Source: Oxyruncus cristatus | Taxonomy: Eukaryota; Chordata; Aves; Passeriformes; Cotingidae | NCBI GenBank assembly: GCA_013399855.1 | Contig: VXAY01002458.1 | Location: 1-64,000, forward strand | Reading direction: 5' to 3' | DNA: 64,000 nucleotides | Shown: positions 12,856-25,179 of the stretch, one piece after another | How positions within the stretch are numbered: the stretch's first letter is position 1 | Layout of the letters: each line of letters begins with the position of its first letter | Notes under the pieces: model-generated | Told to the model about the DNA's origin: nothing | The model's database searches: none | Seen by the model: the letters and a program-made list of their open reading frames with translations, nothing else | Position numbers and translations under genes: made by a program

Positions 12856-13829
12856 CAGTGCTCATGAACTCCCCACGTTGCAAGTAATCAGTCTGTTGCA
12901 GTGCTTGGAAGAAATATCACTACTCACTTGCAGTGTTTTTACAGTTTTTCACTTGGTATTTTGTTTTATGCATCAACTTGGCCTGGTCCAGCACAGTTAT
13001 TCTTATGTTATTTGTTTATTAACTGACCATCGTGAATATTTATATAGCATATCTGTACTTTTTGAATACATGACCAATAACTAAAAACTTGATTCTCAAG
13101 ATTAGCTTCCAAAGAACATCACAGAAAATCTGCTCATATAACTAAAATCTGAAATAATATGGTATGATCTGCATTTAAAAATGAAAGAAAACTTAAAATA
13201 CTAAGCCAAATATTTGTAGCTTAAATATAAATTTATATTTTTACCAAGTCTACCATTATGATATCAAAATTTAGGAGATTTTAACATTGCTATGAAAATA
13301 TGTTATCTTTCGGCATCAATGAAATTGTCAAAATATATTTTTAAAAGTCATTATCTGCTTCTAGTCATACACTCATCTATTTAAAACTGAAAGGAAATGG
13401 ACAAAGTATGTAGCAAGGACTGGGAAAGCAGACATTTATAAGCTAAAGGATCTGACCTGTAATACAGGTAGTCTAGCCAATCTTTATATAGACTTCTTCT
13501 ACATTAATAACCTGCTCGAAAATCTATTGACATGTACTCTGCAATTTAACAGGGCCTGAATCCTGAACTATGACAGTTAATTATGTGTTTTGCTTGACAG
13601 TTTCATGATATAAAATTCAAAATTTGAGTGTGCCATTGACAGACCTCAATGAGACACTGTATGGGGAGGTATTTATTTGTTTCTGGTGGATCTCCTTTAT
13701 TTATCCAGCAGATGAAAAGACTCTAGTTGAAAGCAGAAAACTGAAGTGTCCAGACAGACTGCAAAATCAATATTAGTTTTGAACTCATGGTTAAACTCAT
13801 ATCTCTGGTCTGATTATTTCATATATTCT
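12856..13829. other. Intergenic, AT-rich
   Basis: Unique-looking AT-rich sequence between two CR1 copies. No exon, RNA gene or repeat was recognised. Confidence 0.5.
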
Positions 13830-14972
13830 CATAAGACTTGGGATGGAAAAGGGGACAGACCGTGTGGACATTTAACACTGTTTGTCTCTGAACTGGAGAG
13901 ATGTAGATTTGATGGATGGACCTTTCAGTGGAATTGGCTGGATGGTTGCACTCAAGGAGTTTCAGTCAGCAACTCAATGCCCCATTGGAGACCAGTCATG
14001 AGTGGCGTTCCTCAGGGGTCGGTACGGGGACTGGTGCTGTTTAGCATCTTTGTCAGTGGCATGGGCAGTGGGATTGAGTGCACCTTCAGCAAGTTTGCTG
14101 ACAACACCAAGCTGCGTGGTGTGGTCAGCATGCTGGAGGAAAGGGAAACTATCCAGAGGGACCTTGACAGGCTTGAGTGGTGGGCCTGCGCAGACCTCAT
14201 GAAGTCCAAAAAGGCCAATTGTAAGGTTCTGCACCTGGGTCAGGGCAATCCCAAGAACAAACACTGTTTGGGCAGATAGTGAATTGAGAGCACCCCTGCC
14301 AAAAAGGACTTGGGGATGTTGGTTGATCACAAGCTCAACATGGGCCAGTAATGTGTGCTTGCAGCTCAAAAAGCCAACCACAATCTGGACTGCACCGAAA
14401 GCAGTGTGGCCAGCAGGTCAAATGAAGTGATTCTTTCCCTCCTCTGCTCTTGTGAGGCCCCACCTGGAGTACTACATCTAGCTCCAGGGCCCCCAACATA
14501 GGAAGGACATGAACCCGTTGTAAGGAATCCAGAAGAGGGCCATGAAGATGATCAGAGGGCTGGAGCATCTCTCCTGCGAAGACAGGCTGCGAGAGTTGGG
14601 GTCATTCTGCCTGGGGAAGAGAAGGCTCCAGGAAGACCTTATAGCAGCCTTCCAGTACCTAAACGGGGCTTGCAAGAGCTGGAAAGGACTTTTTACAAGG
14701 ACATGTAGTGATAGGACAAGGGGGAATGGCTTCAAACTGAAAAAGTGAGTAGGTTTAGATTAGACATAAGGAAGAAATTCTTTACTGTGAGGGTGATGAG
14801 ACACTGGAACAGGTTGCCCAGAGAAGTTGTGGATGCCCAGTCTCTGGAAGGGTCCAAAGCCAGGCTGGATGGAGCTCTTAGCAGTCTGATCTAGTGAAAG
14901 GTGTCCCTGTCCATGGAAGGGGGTTGGAGCTAGATGATCTTCCAACCCAGATCATTCTGTGGTTATATGATA
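13830..14972 (+). mobile_element. CR1 retrotransposon, 5'-truncated, inactive
   Basis: About 1.1 kb of the 3' part of a CR1 element. The translation shows the reverse transcriptase block SGVPQGSV (14001-14024) and then the catalytic motif as FADN (14094-14105). The second catalytic aspartate is replaced by asparagine, so the enzyme would be dead. The frame closes at 14277-14279, and downstream ORF2 remnants continue in other frames (for example MKMIRGLEHLSCEDRLRELG from 14542). The element ends in ATTCTGTGGTTATATGA (14954-14970), a decayed octamer tail. The 177-codon open frame at 13746-14279 is mostly this element and is not a host gene. Confidence 0.93.
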
Positions 14973-16467
14973 ACACGAGTGGGTTAGTGGTATGTTTATA
15001 AAGAAGATGTGAATCCAATCAGCAAAACACACAAACAGCAATGAAAAGTTATGACACTTTTGCATAAGTGAAAGCAGAGGACTTATGCCTCCTTTGCTTC
15101 TTACTTTCATTGAGGAAGATGGAAGTTTCTGTCCTGGTAACAGTGACTAAAAGTCAACATTAACAAACAGACAAGTACATCTGATCAATGGTAATGGACT
15201 ACATGAAACTAGATGCCAAGTCATATTTCCAGCACTTTGCTACTTATTCTACAACAATTCTCTTCCAAGCACTTTTCCTGTCATCAAGCCACATAGCATG
15301 TGTCCCCAAACGACCTAGTAGAAATGTTATAGAAATCTGACTGGACTAATCAGAGACTCCTGACTGCTCCAGAGGGCCGTAAGTGGGATAAGATGGAGGA
15401 CCAACCTTCTGGGGAGATGCTGGACAGTAAAAATGGTTCACTGCCCAAGAAACACTTTGGACAGAGTCACTGCCCTAATGTGCCTTTTTTTTTTCTAGTA
15501 TTTTGCTCATACTATCCAACTACTAAGAATGCACAAGTTAAGATCCAGACTGCTTACAATAGAATAGCATAAATTAGGAAACAGAATCAAAAAGTTACAG
15601 CAAAATTCTGAGTGTCTTTCTTTTGGAAGGTTGTAATGTACTTCAACTTCTATGCAGAAAAAGCTTTTTATATAAGCAACTCTTAATATAGCATAAAACA
15701 AAAAAATGCATCAAAAAATCTTTGAGGTACAGGTGGTTTGTTTTGCTATTAATACATGTAACCAGTAATAGTTTTACTTTCTGGTTTCAGCCCTAGATTG
15801 AGTGCCCTGTGCAGCTCAGAAAACAACCTATATTTTAGCCTCACCAATAATACCTTATAACTGATATATAGTGACAGATTAATGCAACAGTTCTTCTTCA
15901 TGGGGTTATTCCACTCCATGTGAAAAAAGTATGGGGAAATATAAAAAACCTAATTAACAATATTTTCTAATATATTTCTAATTTTTTTAATATTACCTCA
16001 CCATTTTCTGTGATCTTTCATCATGTCAAAATTGAAGGAAATAAAACAATGGACCAGCTGTAATACAACACAAACTGTCAAGCAAGAAAAACTGGTGTCA
16101 TCAAAATAAAACTAGCAACAGTGGTCTCTTATTTTGTGTTAAGTATATCAACCATCACCAAAAACAAACAAACAAACAAACAAACTCCTACCGAATGTTA
16201 TAAGACAAAACACCTTTTTCAATGAAGAACGATGTTCCATTATTCTAAAAAAGTCCCAAAGCAGTGGAAGCGCTGGTTTATGAGAAATAGGGACTTTTGG
16301 GATAGGGGGAAAAGTGAATGTGAAAGAATCATCTGAAGGTGGAGATGGGCCTTTGTCTCTGCAGGGGGCAGTTTGGTGGAAAAGATTAAGAGGTTATTCC
16401 AGCAACAGCTGGCATGAAGAGATAAAGTAATCATTTAGATGACAGGTGATTAAGTGAAACAGAGGAA
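14973..16467. other. Intergenic, AT-rich, with an (AAAC)n microsatellite
   Basis: Between two CR1 copies. It contains a simple (AAAC)n run of about six units at 16162-16185. No gene or other family was recognised. Confidence 0.55.
16162..16185 (+). repeat. (AAAC)n microsatellite
   Basis: About six uninterrupted copies of a four-base AAAC unit, directly visible. It does not sit at the end of any recognised retrotransposon. Confidence 0.85.
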
Positions 16468-17272
16468 GGTGAAGGCAGAGAGACTTTGACCAGTTAGAGT
16501 GCTGGGCAATCACCAACTGTATGATGTTTAACAAAGGGAAGTGCCAAATTCTGCACCTGGAATGAGGCAACCCTGGACTGGGGAGTGAGAGGCTGGAAAG
16601 CAGTTCTGCAGAAAGGGACCTGGGAGTCCTGGCTCGTGGTAAGTTAAATATGAGTCAGCAGTGCCCTGGCAGCCAGGAGGGCCAACCGTGTCTGGGGGGA
16701 CATCAGGCAAAGCATCACCAGCCGGTCGAGGGAGGGGATTGTCCTGCTCTGCTCTGCGCTGGTGAGGCCTCACCTGGAATATTATGTGCAGTTTTGGGAG
16801 ACACAATGCAAGAAAGATACAAAACTATTAGAAAGTGTCCAAAGGAGGGCAATGAAGATGGTGAAGGGCCTTGAGGGGAAGCCATGTGAGGAGTGGCTGA
16901 GGTCACTTGGTCTGTTCAGCCTGGAGGAGACTGAGGGGAGACCTCATCACACTCTACAACTTCCTTGTGAGGGGAAGAGAAGGGGCAGGTACAGATCTCT
17001 TCTCTCTGGTGACCAGCGACAGGACCCAAGGGAATGGCCAGAAGTTGTGTCAGGGAAGGTTTAGGTTGGATATTAGAAGAAGGTTCTTCACCCAGAGGGT
17101 GGCTGAGCACTGGAACAGGCTCCCCAGGGAAGTAGTCATAGCACAGAGTTTGACAGAGGTCAAGAATCATTTGGAGTATGCTCTCAGGCACATGGTGTGA
17201 CTCTTGGGGATGGTCCTGTGCAGGGCTAAGAGTTGGACTTGATGAAGCTCAGAATATTCTGTGATTCTGTGA
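16468..17272 (+). mobile_element. CR1 retrotransposon 3' end (CR1-F-like)
   Basis: The 3' 0.8 kb of a CR1 copy of a different subfamily from the one at 13830. The ORF2 C-terminus is still open for about 97 codons (16907-17200), with blocks [41 protein letters not shown] and LPREVV. It ends in two clean octamers, ATTCTGTGATTCTGTGA (17256-17272). The closing phrase CCTGTGCAGGGCTAAGAGTTGG is the 3' UTR style I associate with CR1-F. It is less decayed than most copies here. The 5' part is missing, the usual outcome of incomplete reverse transcription. Confidence 0.93.
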
Positions 17273-18774
17273 AGTGTGTGGAGAAACGGGGGTCTAGGGA
17301 ACTAGACCTGCAAATGGATTGATAAGTCATGTTAGCACTAAAGGAGCCTAAGTTTAACACAGTATGTAAATGGGAACCATAAAAAAGATATTGAGCAAAA
17401 ATGATTCAGGGAGAGGATTTTGAAAAGTAGGGAAATAATTGACCAAACCTTCCTGAAAGCTTGAAAAGGAAATAAATGTGGCTAACTGTACAAGAAGCTA
17501 AATGAGGATGAAAATTCCCCCTCCCTTTCAGTTTCAGGTAACATTGAGTAAAGGAAGAGACAAATCTAAAACAAAGTGGTTTTGACTGGAAAATAAGTCA
17601 GATCATTGAATTTTTATTTTAGGATCCCTGAAATAACTCCACACCAAGGAAGCCAGACGTGAGAAATCTTTATCTATGTCCCCTTCTGGTCAGTTTGATG
17701 AACCTCATAGTTTTCAGACTTTATGTAATTTCTAGCACATAGGTGAATTCTGTAGGTCTGCTACTCCAGACCAGTCAAATTCTCAGAGATATGACACACT
17801 TACCCAGTCAGCCTCACCAAAATCAGAAACATTTATTTACTTAGGAATTTATGATTTCTTCAGTTCAAACTTCTATTTACCTTCACAGTCAGAAACCACA
17901 TTTATAGAGAAAAATCAAATTAAAAAATTGCTTATATATCCCAAATCTTGCTATTCCTTATTGTTAGCCCAGGAGGACTGAAGTTCTTCAAGGACTATCA
18001 TGCCTATCTGTATGACAGAAATCCTCTGAGCAACACCTTCCTCTCACCTGGAAAGACAGTCTCCCTTTAAAGATCACTATTTCATATCTGGGGTCAAGGA
18101 CATTTTTTTGGCTTTGTCTTGTAAAAAGATTCAGTGATTTGTGAAGAAATTATTTAATATTAAGAATCAAAAAGCCATTCTTTTTCCTTCTTGTTCGTAT
18201 TTCTTTACAAAGCTATATTACAATGAATCAATATCCTATTATAAAAATATTCTAATTGCTAGGCATACACCATTCCCACAAATTGCATCAGAAATCCTAT
18301 GGTCTTATAATACAGACTTGAATTACATCTTGTTACAGTAAGTATTAGAAGAGATTTATTACAATAACTGAAGGAGAAGAAGCCATGTATGTTCCACTCA
18401 AAGTACATTATTTTCCTGTGAATTAAAGCAATGTAAACAAAGAAGGATCAGTGTTCTGCAGTGTCACTGAGGTTATAATTAAAGGACAGGAAATAACACA
18501 TCTAATTATTAGGAGATAGGAACTTGATAACTTTGGAGAAAGGACACCTCTGACGTTTTGCTTACAACAACAAGGAGCTGGACTCAGTGAACTTGTAAAA
18601 GTCTTTTATAGCCTTATATTATGAATGTCAACTCTGGGCTGATTGTTTTATCACCGTTTAGTCAGACTGGAGTGTTGTAGGTTTATTCTGGACTAATTTT
18701 TTCAAACCTTTTACACAATTGCTGTAAGTTGAGAGAAGTTTTATACAGACAGAAGAGACTTGACATGGGAAGTA
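17273..18774. other. Intergenic, AT-rich
   Basis: No gene or repeat family recognised. The low-coordinate edge of the LTR that follows is uncertain and could extend leftward into this stretch. Confidence 0.45.
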
Positions 18775-19850
18775 ATATTAAATTTATTACTAGCAGGATT
18801 AAAACTAAGGAATAATATATACAACAATTCTAATTAGGTTTTCTTATGAAGAAAATTCTATGTATGTACAAAATTACCCCTTCCTCTTGTATCAGTCCAG
18901 GAGGAGAAAAGTCTTCTCTTTACTTTCAGGGTTACAGTTCCTCTAAATCGATTTTGCAACACTTGAAAGCTTTTTCTTCTATTATCTCTAGGATGACAGC
19001 TCTGATCCACCGTAGCTGGAGATCTCTCTCTCTTTCTCTCTGCTGCACGTCGACCTCAGGAGGTCCTGCTCCTCCCTGCCAGGCCAGGACCAGAGGCCGA
19101 GGGATACCTGGGCTCCGTGAGGTCCTCCATGGACTGCAAGGGGACAACTTGCTGCACCATGGTCTTCACCACTGTTACAGGGAATAATGACATCAAGTCC
19201 ATCCCCTGTTTCTTGTGGGGTCCCTTCTCATGGGAGACAGTCTTTGATGGACTTTTTTCCAGCCTCTCAGACAACAGTTCTTCCATACTCTGCTGTCCTT
19301 TAGGGTCACAAATGAATTACACCAGCATAAATCCCTCACTGGGATCACAAGTCCTACCCGGGACACTTACTCCAGCGTAGGTTTCTCTCTCCAAGGGCCA
19401 CAGGTCTCCAGTAAGACTCTGTTTCATCTTAGTCCTCCTATGGAGTTACAGCTTCCTCCATGCACTCCTCTGGTCCAGCATAGGCTCCTTCATGATCTGC
19501 AGGAGGATCTCCTCACTCCAAATAATCTTCCAGAGGTGGCAGGGGTTTTAGTTTTTAAGTCTTTTCCCCTGCTGGATGGGGAGAGGGGGCCCCCCCTGGG
19601 CCTCTCCTCCCCCCTCCTGCTACACTGACCTTGGAGGCTACGTTGCTATCTCTTGTTCTCCTCCACTCTTCTCCAGCCTGGAATTTCTTCTGTGCCACAG
19701 GCTTCTTTCTCATTTTCTTAAATATGTTATTCACAGAGATGTTACTGAAACTTTTGATTGTTTTTTCCTCCAGAAATCTACTTGGAATTAACCATTCAGC
19801 CCCAGGGAGGGCCTGGTAAATCCACGACACTGGAGACAATGAGGACAAAG
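18775..19850 (-). mobile_element. ERV LTR, minus strand, degraded and rearranged
   Basis: Read on the minus strand this matches the same LTR family as 25180-26239. It has a TATA-like ACATATTTAAGA near 19715-19730, an AAGGTCAGTG phrase near 19627, a tandem-repeat body of CCATGGA and GGAGCAGG-type units, and a TAGTAATAAATTTAA polyadenylation region near 18780-18793. It is more diverged than the other copy. One repeat block (around 19120-19170) sits at a different place relative to the promoter end than expected. Both edges are soft, and no TG/CA ends or target-site duplications were confirmed. Confidence 0.65.
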
Positions 19851-20027
19851 ATTTGCTTGAATGTGTCAGTCGTTTGAATGTCAAGCAGATTTTGAACGCT
19901 TATTAAAACCTTGTCACTCTTTGGCTCTTACAAAAATAATTAAATATTTTTATCAGGTTATTTAATCACTGAAAATATATCACTGCTACCCTGAATTACC
20001 TTAAATTCATTATGAGCTGTTTTTCAC

Positions 20028-20590
20028 CACAGAGTGGCTTGTCTGGGAAGGGATCTTACAGATTATCTAGTTCTAATCCTCATGGCCAAGGGCAGGGACC
20101 TCTTTCAGTAGACCAGGTTGCTCAAAACCCCGTCCGACCCGGCCTTGAACACTTCTGGGGACAGGGCATCCACAACTTTTCTGGGCTAGTGTTGAGCTTC
20201 TTGTCCACCAACACCCTCTGAGTCCTTCTCTTCATGGCTGCTCTCAATCCATTCTCTGCCCTGTCTGTATTTGTGCTTGGGACTGCCCCGACCCAGAGAC
20301 AGGACCTTACAAATGAAATTGGCCTTTAACTTCATGAGTTTCACATGGACCCACTCCTCAGGCTTTTCAAGGTCCATCTGGATGGTCTCTTCCCTTCAGC
20401 ATGTTGACCACACCACACAGCTTGGTATTGTTGGCAATCCTGCTGAGGATGCACTCCATCCCACTGTTCGTGTCACCAACAAAGATGTTAAATGGTGACA
20501 ATCCCAATATCAACCCCCTGAGGAATGCCACTTGTCACTGGTCTCCACATCTAGCCATTGACCCAATTATTGATAATTGCCAGGCCTATT
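20028..20590 (-). mobile_element. CR1 retrotransposon, minus strand, internal deletion
   Basis: It starts at the 3' UTR end (CACAGAGTGGCTTGTCTGG, complement of the CR1 terminus without the octamers) and runs to the reverse transcriptase region near 20520-20590. At about 20186 the sequence jumps from the conserved GGCATCCACAACTTTTCTGGGC block straight to the ORF2 region coding for LMKLKANFICKVLSLGRGSP. The several hundred base pairs normally between them are missing. Minus-strand translation of 20186-20377 keeps this ORF2 piece open. Confidence 0.9.
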
Positions 20591-23500
20591 AATGCATTTT
20601 TTAAAACCTAAAGTTAGTCGTAAAGTTTGTATGATCTTAAAACTACATTTATTATACATGAAAGGAGTGCAACTGCTGAGCCAAACTAGTGATGGGAGTG
20701 AGCTAATTGTTGGTAGTTAGTGTAGGATGGTTTACAGGGTTAAAGTTCCTATTTTAAGTGTTTTAAAATGAAAAAAATAAAGAAGTATTAGGAAATTTAA
20801 AAATCATTCCTAATCATGATTTGTCTCTGAGACATCATTACATAGTCTTGCAAACCAATAAAATACTCAAGCCAGCAAAGCTCTGGAACATCACTGGATA
20901 CACAAAATGAACATATGTGATTGACATTGGTTAGTGAATGTGCTTCATGGAGTAAGACTGAAAAAAACTAGCGTCAGTGATAGAAGGAAGGAAGAGCTGC
21001 ATGAAGTGGTGGTTAATGCAGCTTTCTACGATTAATTTAAAAATCCTGCTGCAATGGAGGAGGCAGATAGAGCTTTCTGTTGAGTGACACTCCAGGCACA
21101 GCACCACTTACTTCAGAGATGTGCAGACAATAGGTGCTAGATGAAGAACTTATATTTGTTGGGACGTGTTTGCCTTCTGTAGTTTACTGGTGTACAGCAT
21201 CAATGTAATGACTAGACAGAAACCAGCTCCCAGATTTCATTGTCAATAAATCAAAAAGCTGTAGGACCTTGTTTCTGCTTTCACAATCACATGAACTTCA
21301 GAGCTGAACAATCTGATACGCAGAGAGCCTCACTGTCACAGGTTTACATATACTTTTTCATTTCTGTTTCTGTCTACACCAGTTAATCTGTATGAATTGG
21401 TGCAGAATACTATTTTCTGCTATTAGCTCTCTGTCTCTATGAACTATCTACATTATTTTAAAATATTTCAGATAGAATATACATTTTAAACAAATGACAA
21501 AACATTTACCCCAGGCAATAACGAGGTACTTTAAGCCTCAATGTTACAGACCTTCTCCACAGTTTGATTAAAAATAACAATACGTAATCTTTGGAGAATA
21601 AAAAATATGCCTTTGAAAGTAATAAAATTACCGGTTGGAATAGCTACTATAATATGTCTGGTAATCTTTGATTCCCATTAATAGTATTGGTGGGCTTTTT
21701 GTGTTACAGAAACACCAATAACGCAGAAAATGCTATAACACCATAGAAATATAATACCTGCACTGAAAAGCTCTGCAGCATGTTTCTAAACAAAGCTGAA
21801 GTAGTGAGATGGTCAGAGACAAAGGTGCAGTTTCTTCAGATTGCTATTTTCTCTGAAAAATGTGCTTATTATGTCTAACTTAATTTAGAGAGCACAAATG
21901 ACATTGACAGGGAATGTGAAAAACATGGGTCTCAGAGAGTTTCTGCCTTTTGCTACTTGTTGCTTTGAAAAGGGAGAATGTAAATGAATCAAGTTTCATC
22001 TTGTACAGAAGAGAAGGTCCTTCAAGTGATCACAAAGAGTAGGAGGTGTTGACAAGTGATACCTGCAAGAGTGCTACTGGGAGAACGTGTATTGCTATTT
22101 CATTTGGACAGTGGTAGGGAAATATAATCTTCTTTATTATTATTAATTAGACTAATTCAGAATATTAGTACTGAACAAAAGTAATTGTTGCAATTGTTAA
22201 AAATAATCAAGTTCTGTTTTCTGATTATCCAAACATTTTTGCATTTATTACATGAGGAAGTCAAGAAAAAGGTAACCCCTTATGTCGCAACATCTCACAT
22301 GTTAATGTGCAAGCCTATAAGCCAAATATCAGACACAATATGTGCAAATGACAAACATCTAATTTGTATTGACACTTATCACAATTATTTGGACAAATTG
22401 AATAATGTCACATACACATGTATAATTAGAAACATTCAAAAACCAATTTGTTTCTAGATCGAAGTGTGCATTTTCCATGTACAATACCAGGTCTCAACAA
22501 TTTGTTGTTTTCCAGATAATTTCATGTTTTAGATCTCAAAGATAAACATTTTTTCCTCCAAATAATACCCAGAGTTACATTTCTAAAGGCACAAAACCAG
22601 CTGTAGTTTTGTTCTGTCTGTTCATCAGATAGAGGAGAGTCATTGTGCTGTCTTCTATCTTCTCTCTTAGTATAAAATACAAGTGATTACTATACTTAAA
22701 ATACTGTAAATCTTCTTTCTTGCACTCTACAGTCATCAAACCCCACACACATTTAGTTTTCCTCTTACAGTGGAAACAACACACAATTAGGCTATGCCCA
22801 GAGTAATTCTCAAAAAGAATTTAAACTGATGATGGAAATTAATCTTTTTATGAAACCATCATAGGTAGTATGGCAGTACTACTGAGGATGTGAAAGTGTT
22901 TAATGGATTCAGAAAACAAAGAAGAGGCACTGGGTGAAGTTGCAGCCACTCGCTGGATCAAAGTCCCTCTTCTGTCTCACAGTGGTGCTTTTGCCTCTGG
23001 CTGTGATCCAGGAGAAGGGTGGAAGGGAGCGAGTGCTCCGTCCAAGGCCACGCCAGCTCCCTGGCGAGTCATGGCGTCTCTCCATGCAGGCATGACATCA
23101 CCTACAAAATCAGACTTGGCCTCACCCTGCCTGAAAGCAACTTTCTGCCCAAGCTAGCAGTATCTTAGTTAACTTCTAAACTCAGTACCAAGCCCATTTT
23201 TAATTGGCAAGTTAATCGTGTGAAAATGCTGACTGAATGTCAGTCATAAGTACCAGCCTTTTAGTTAAGCACATTTGTAGGTGGGGCATATATAAGCATG
23301 AAAAAGCCTCAGGATAAGTTGGAAATTAAGCTCTGGCAGCCACATTGTACCCAGATTGCAGCTTATAGGAGAGGTCCACCAAAGCTACATAAACTTTGCA
23401 AACTGTCTACAGTCTGGTAAATCCCACGAAATACAGCACTTGGCAAACTTGACTTTCTCTTGGTATTTGCATGTTGAACCCACTTTTGTGTTTTTCATCA

Positions 23501-24674
23501 TGTTTTGAACATCTTCATAGGACTGTAATAAGGTTGGATTAAAATCTGAATTAGAAGTGGAATAAAATTCTAAATTCTGAGTAATTTCAAACTAAAACCT
23601 GAAACTAAGTCAATAAAGCAAGTTCTCCATATCTTCACATTTAGGTCACAGACGTGTCTTTGAAGTCAATTATGTTACAGTCCTCTAAAACAGTGTTACT
23701 GGCCTAATTCTAATTTAAAATCCAGTTTTATGACATTCCATTCATTTCCATGATGCTTGCTTCTCATTTTAAAATGAGATTAAAATCAAATCCAGCAAGG
23801 TTTGCTGCAGAAGGTCAGATAACACTGAAAAAGTATCTCCAGGCCTTTTTTTCTATGGAAACAAGTCTTCTAAATCGTGTTGGTTGTTGCAAAAGTATCA
23901 GGAATCATTATTAAACAGCAGTTGTATTGTCTTAATTTTACTTGTTTGGTCTGTGTCTTGTAGAATGATCTGAACTCTTCAATGGACATCTAATGCTGTA
24001 AATGCAACTGTACCTAATTCAACTACACCTGGCCCAGTTCCCTCTCTCTGATAGGGGACAATAATGGATCCAGAGAAGTGTATATCAGCAAGGTAGGTGC
24101 ATAGTGTGTTAGGCACGTTCCTAACGAGCTCATGCAGCCTACAGCAATCATTGGCACAGTGACTTCCTGAGGAAAAACGTGACATACTTGTTTCTTATGG
24201 CAGAGTGCAAATGAGAGTAATTGCATTGAAGTTTTGTGGAGTTATGAGGGTATACAACCAACAACAGTAGGTGTATTTGGTTTTGTTTTTTTTTTTTGAT
24301 AGGTCCAGTCAAAATGCTTGATTTAAATATCTTCCTGTCCTTCTGAAGTTCAAATTATGTTTAAAAATACAACATTTTTATGACAATATCTCCTTCCTTT
24401 ATGGTGGTAGTAACACAACTAGAAAAATAAATAGTTTTGAAACATAAATGACAGTTATACTGAAGTCTGCTTGCAGTTTTTACCTGTGAATTCAGCTTAT
24501 TGACGTAAGAATTAACATTAAAATATCTTTAGTAGCAGTCATTTATATGTTCCAACCATAATTTATATTGTGAACTTTAAAAGTTGATTTTTTTTTTAAA
24601 TGAGTACACTGAACAAGAGTTTTAGACATATCTGTTATTCACTAAGAAGGTTCATGATCATTTATTGTCCACAT
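20591..24674. other. Intergenic, AT-rich
   Basis: No exon or repeat family recognised. A GC-richer island at about 22903-23157 holds an 84-codon plus-strand frame with no recognisable similarity and no splice context. Other open frames are short and in AT-rich sequence. Confidence 0.5.
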
Positions 24675-24925
24675 AGCGCCCCAGGTGCAGAGTGTGTGGA
24701 TGGTGCTTTACAAATACAAATTTAGACAAGGTTCCCGCCCTGAGAAATTTGGAGCTTACTTAGAATAACTGCAAGACTAGCCATTTAAGGATTAGGCACA
24801 GGAGTAGATGTAAAGAGATGGAGGAGGTCAAAAAGGTTACCTGAAGGAGATGGGATTTAATAGGACATTTGAAGCTCACTTGATTAACAGGTAGAACAAA
24901 CTTGTTCCAAAAAGAAATACTGTCA
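24675..24925 (+). repeat. Possible ancient dispersed repeat
   Basis: The wording GTGCTTTACAAATACAAATTT, then GTTCCCGCCCTGAGAAATTTGGAGCTTAC, then a GGGATTTAATAGGACATTTG stretch, resembles an old interspersed repeat found in reptile genomes whose members read 'gcgctgtacaaacac...tccctgccc...gagcttac'. The match is from memory and heavily decayed, so family and edges are uncertain. Confidence 0.4.
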
Positions 24926-25179
24926 TGCAAGATTTCTTCAAAATATTTCTTAAAGGTTACTGACCTTCACAAAATACAGGAGATGAGAACTGATGTGCAT
25001 ATGATCTGTTCATATCCAAAAATGATGACTTCCTATGACCCGAATTTCATTCCTTTTTGCCTGCAACTGGCTGGCAAGTTAGTTCCTGAATTTATAGCTT
25101 TTGCCTTGCTCCAAACTAGTAAGCATTGCATGATGAGAGTTTTACTTTGCTCTAATCTAACTGTTTCTATTCACAGCAG

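Noticed and set aside
13746..14279. 177-codon plus-strand open frame as a host gene
   Set aside because: It is the reverse transcriptase part of a truncated CR1 with a mutated catalytic motif.
16468..17272. Pseudogene of a host protein (97-codon conserved frame at 16907-17200)
   Set aside because: The frame is the CR1 ORF2 C-terminus and ends in the CR1 octamer tail.
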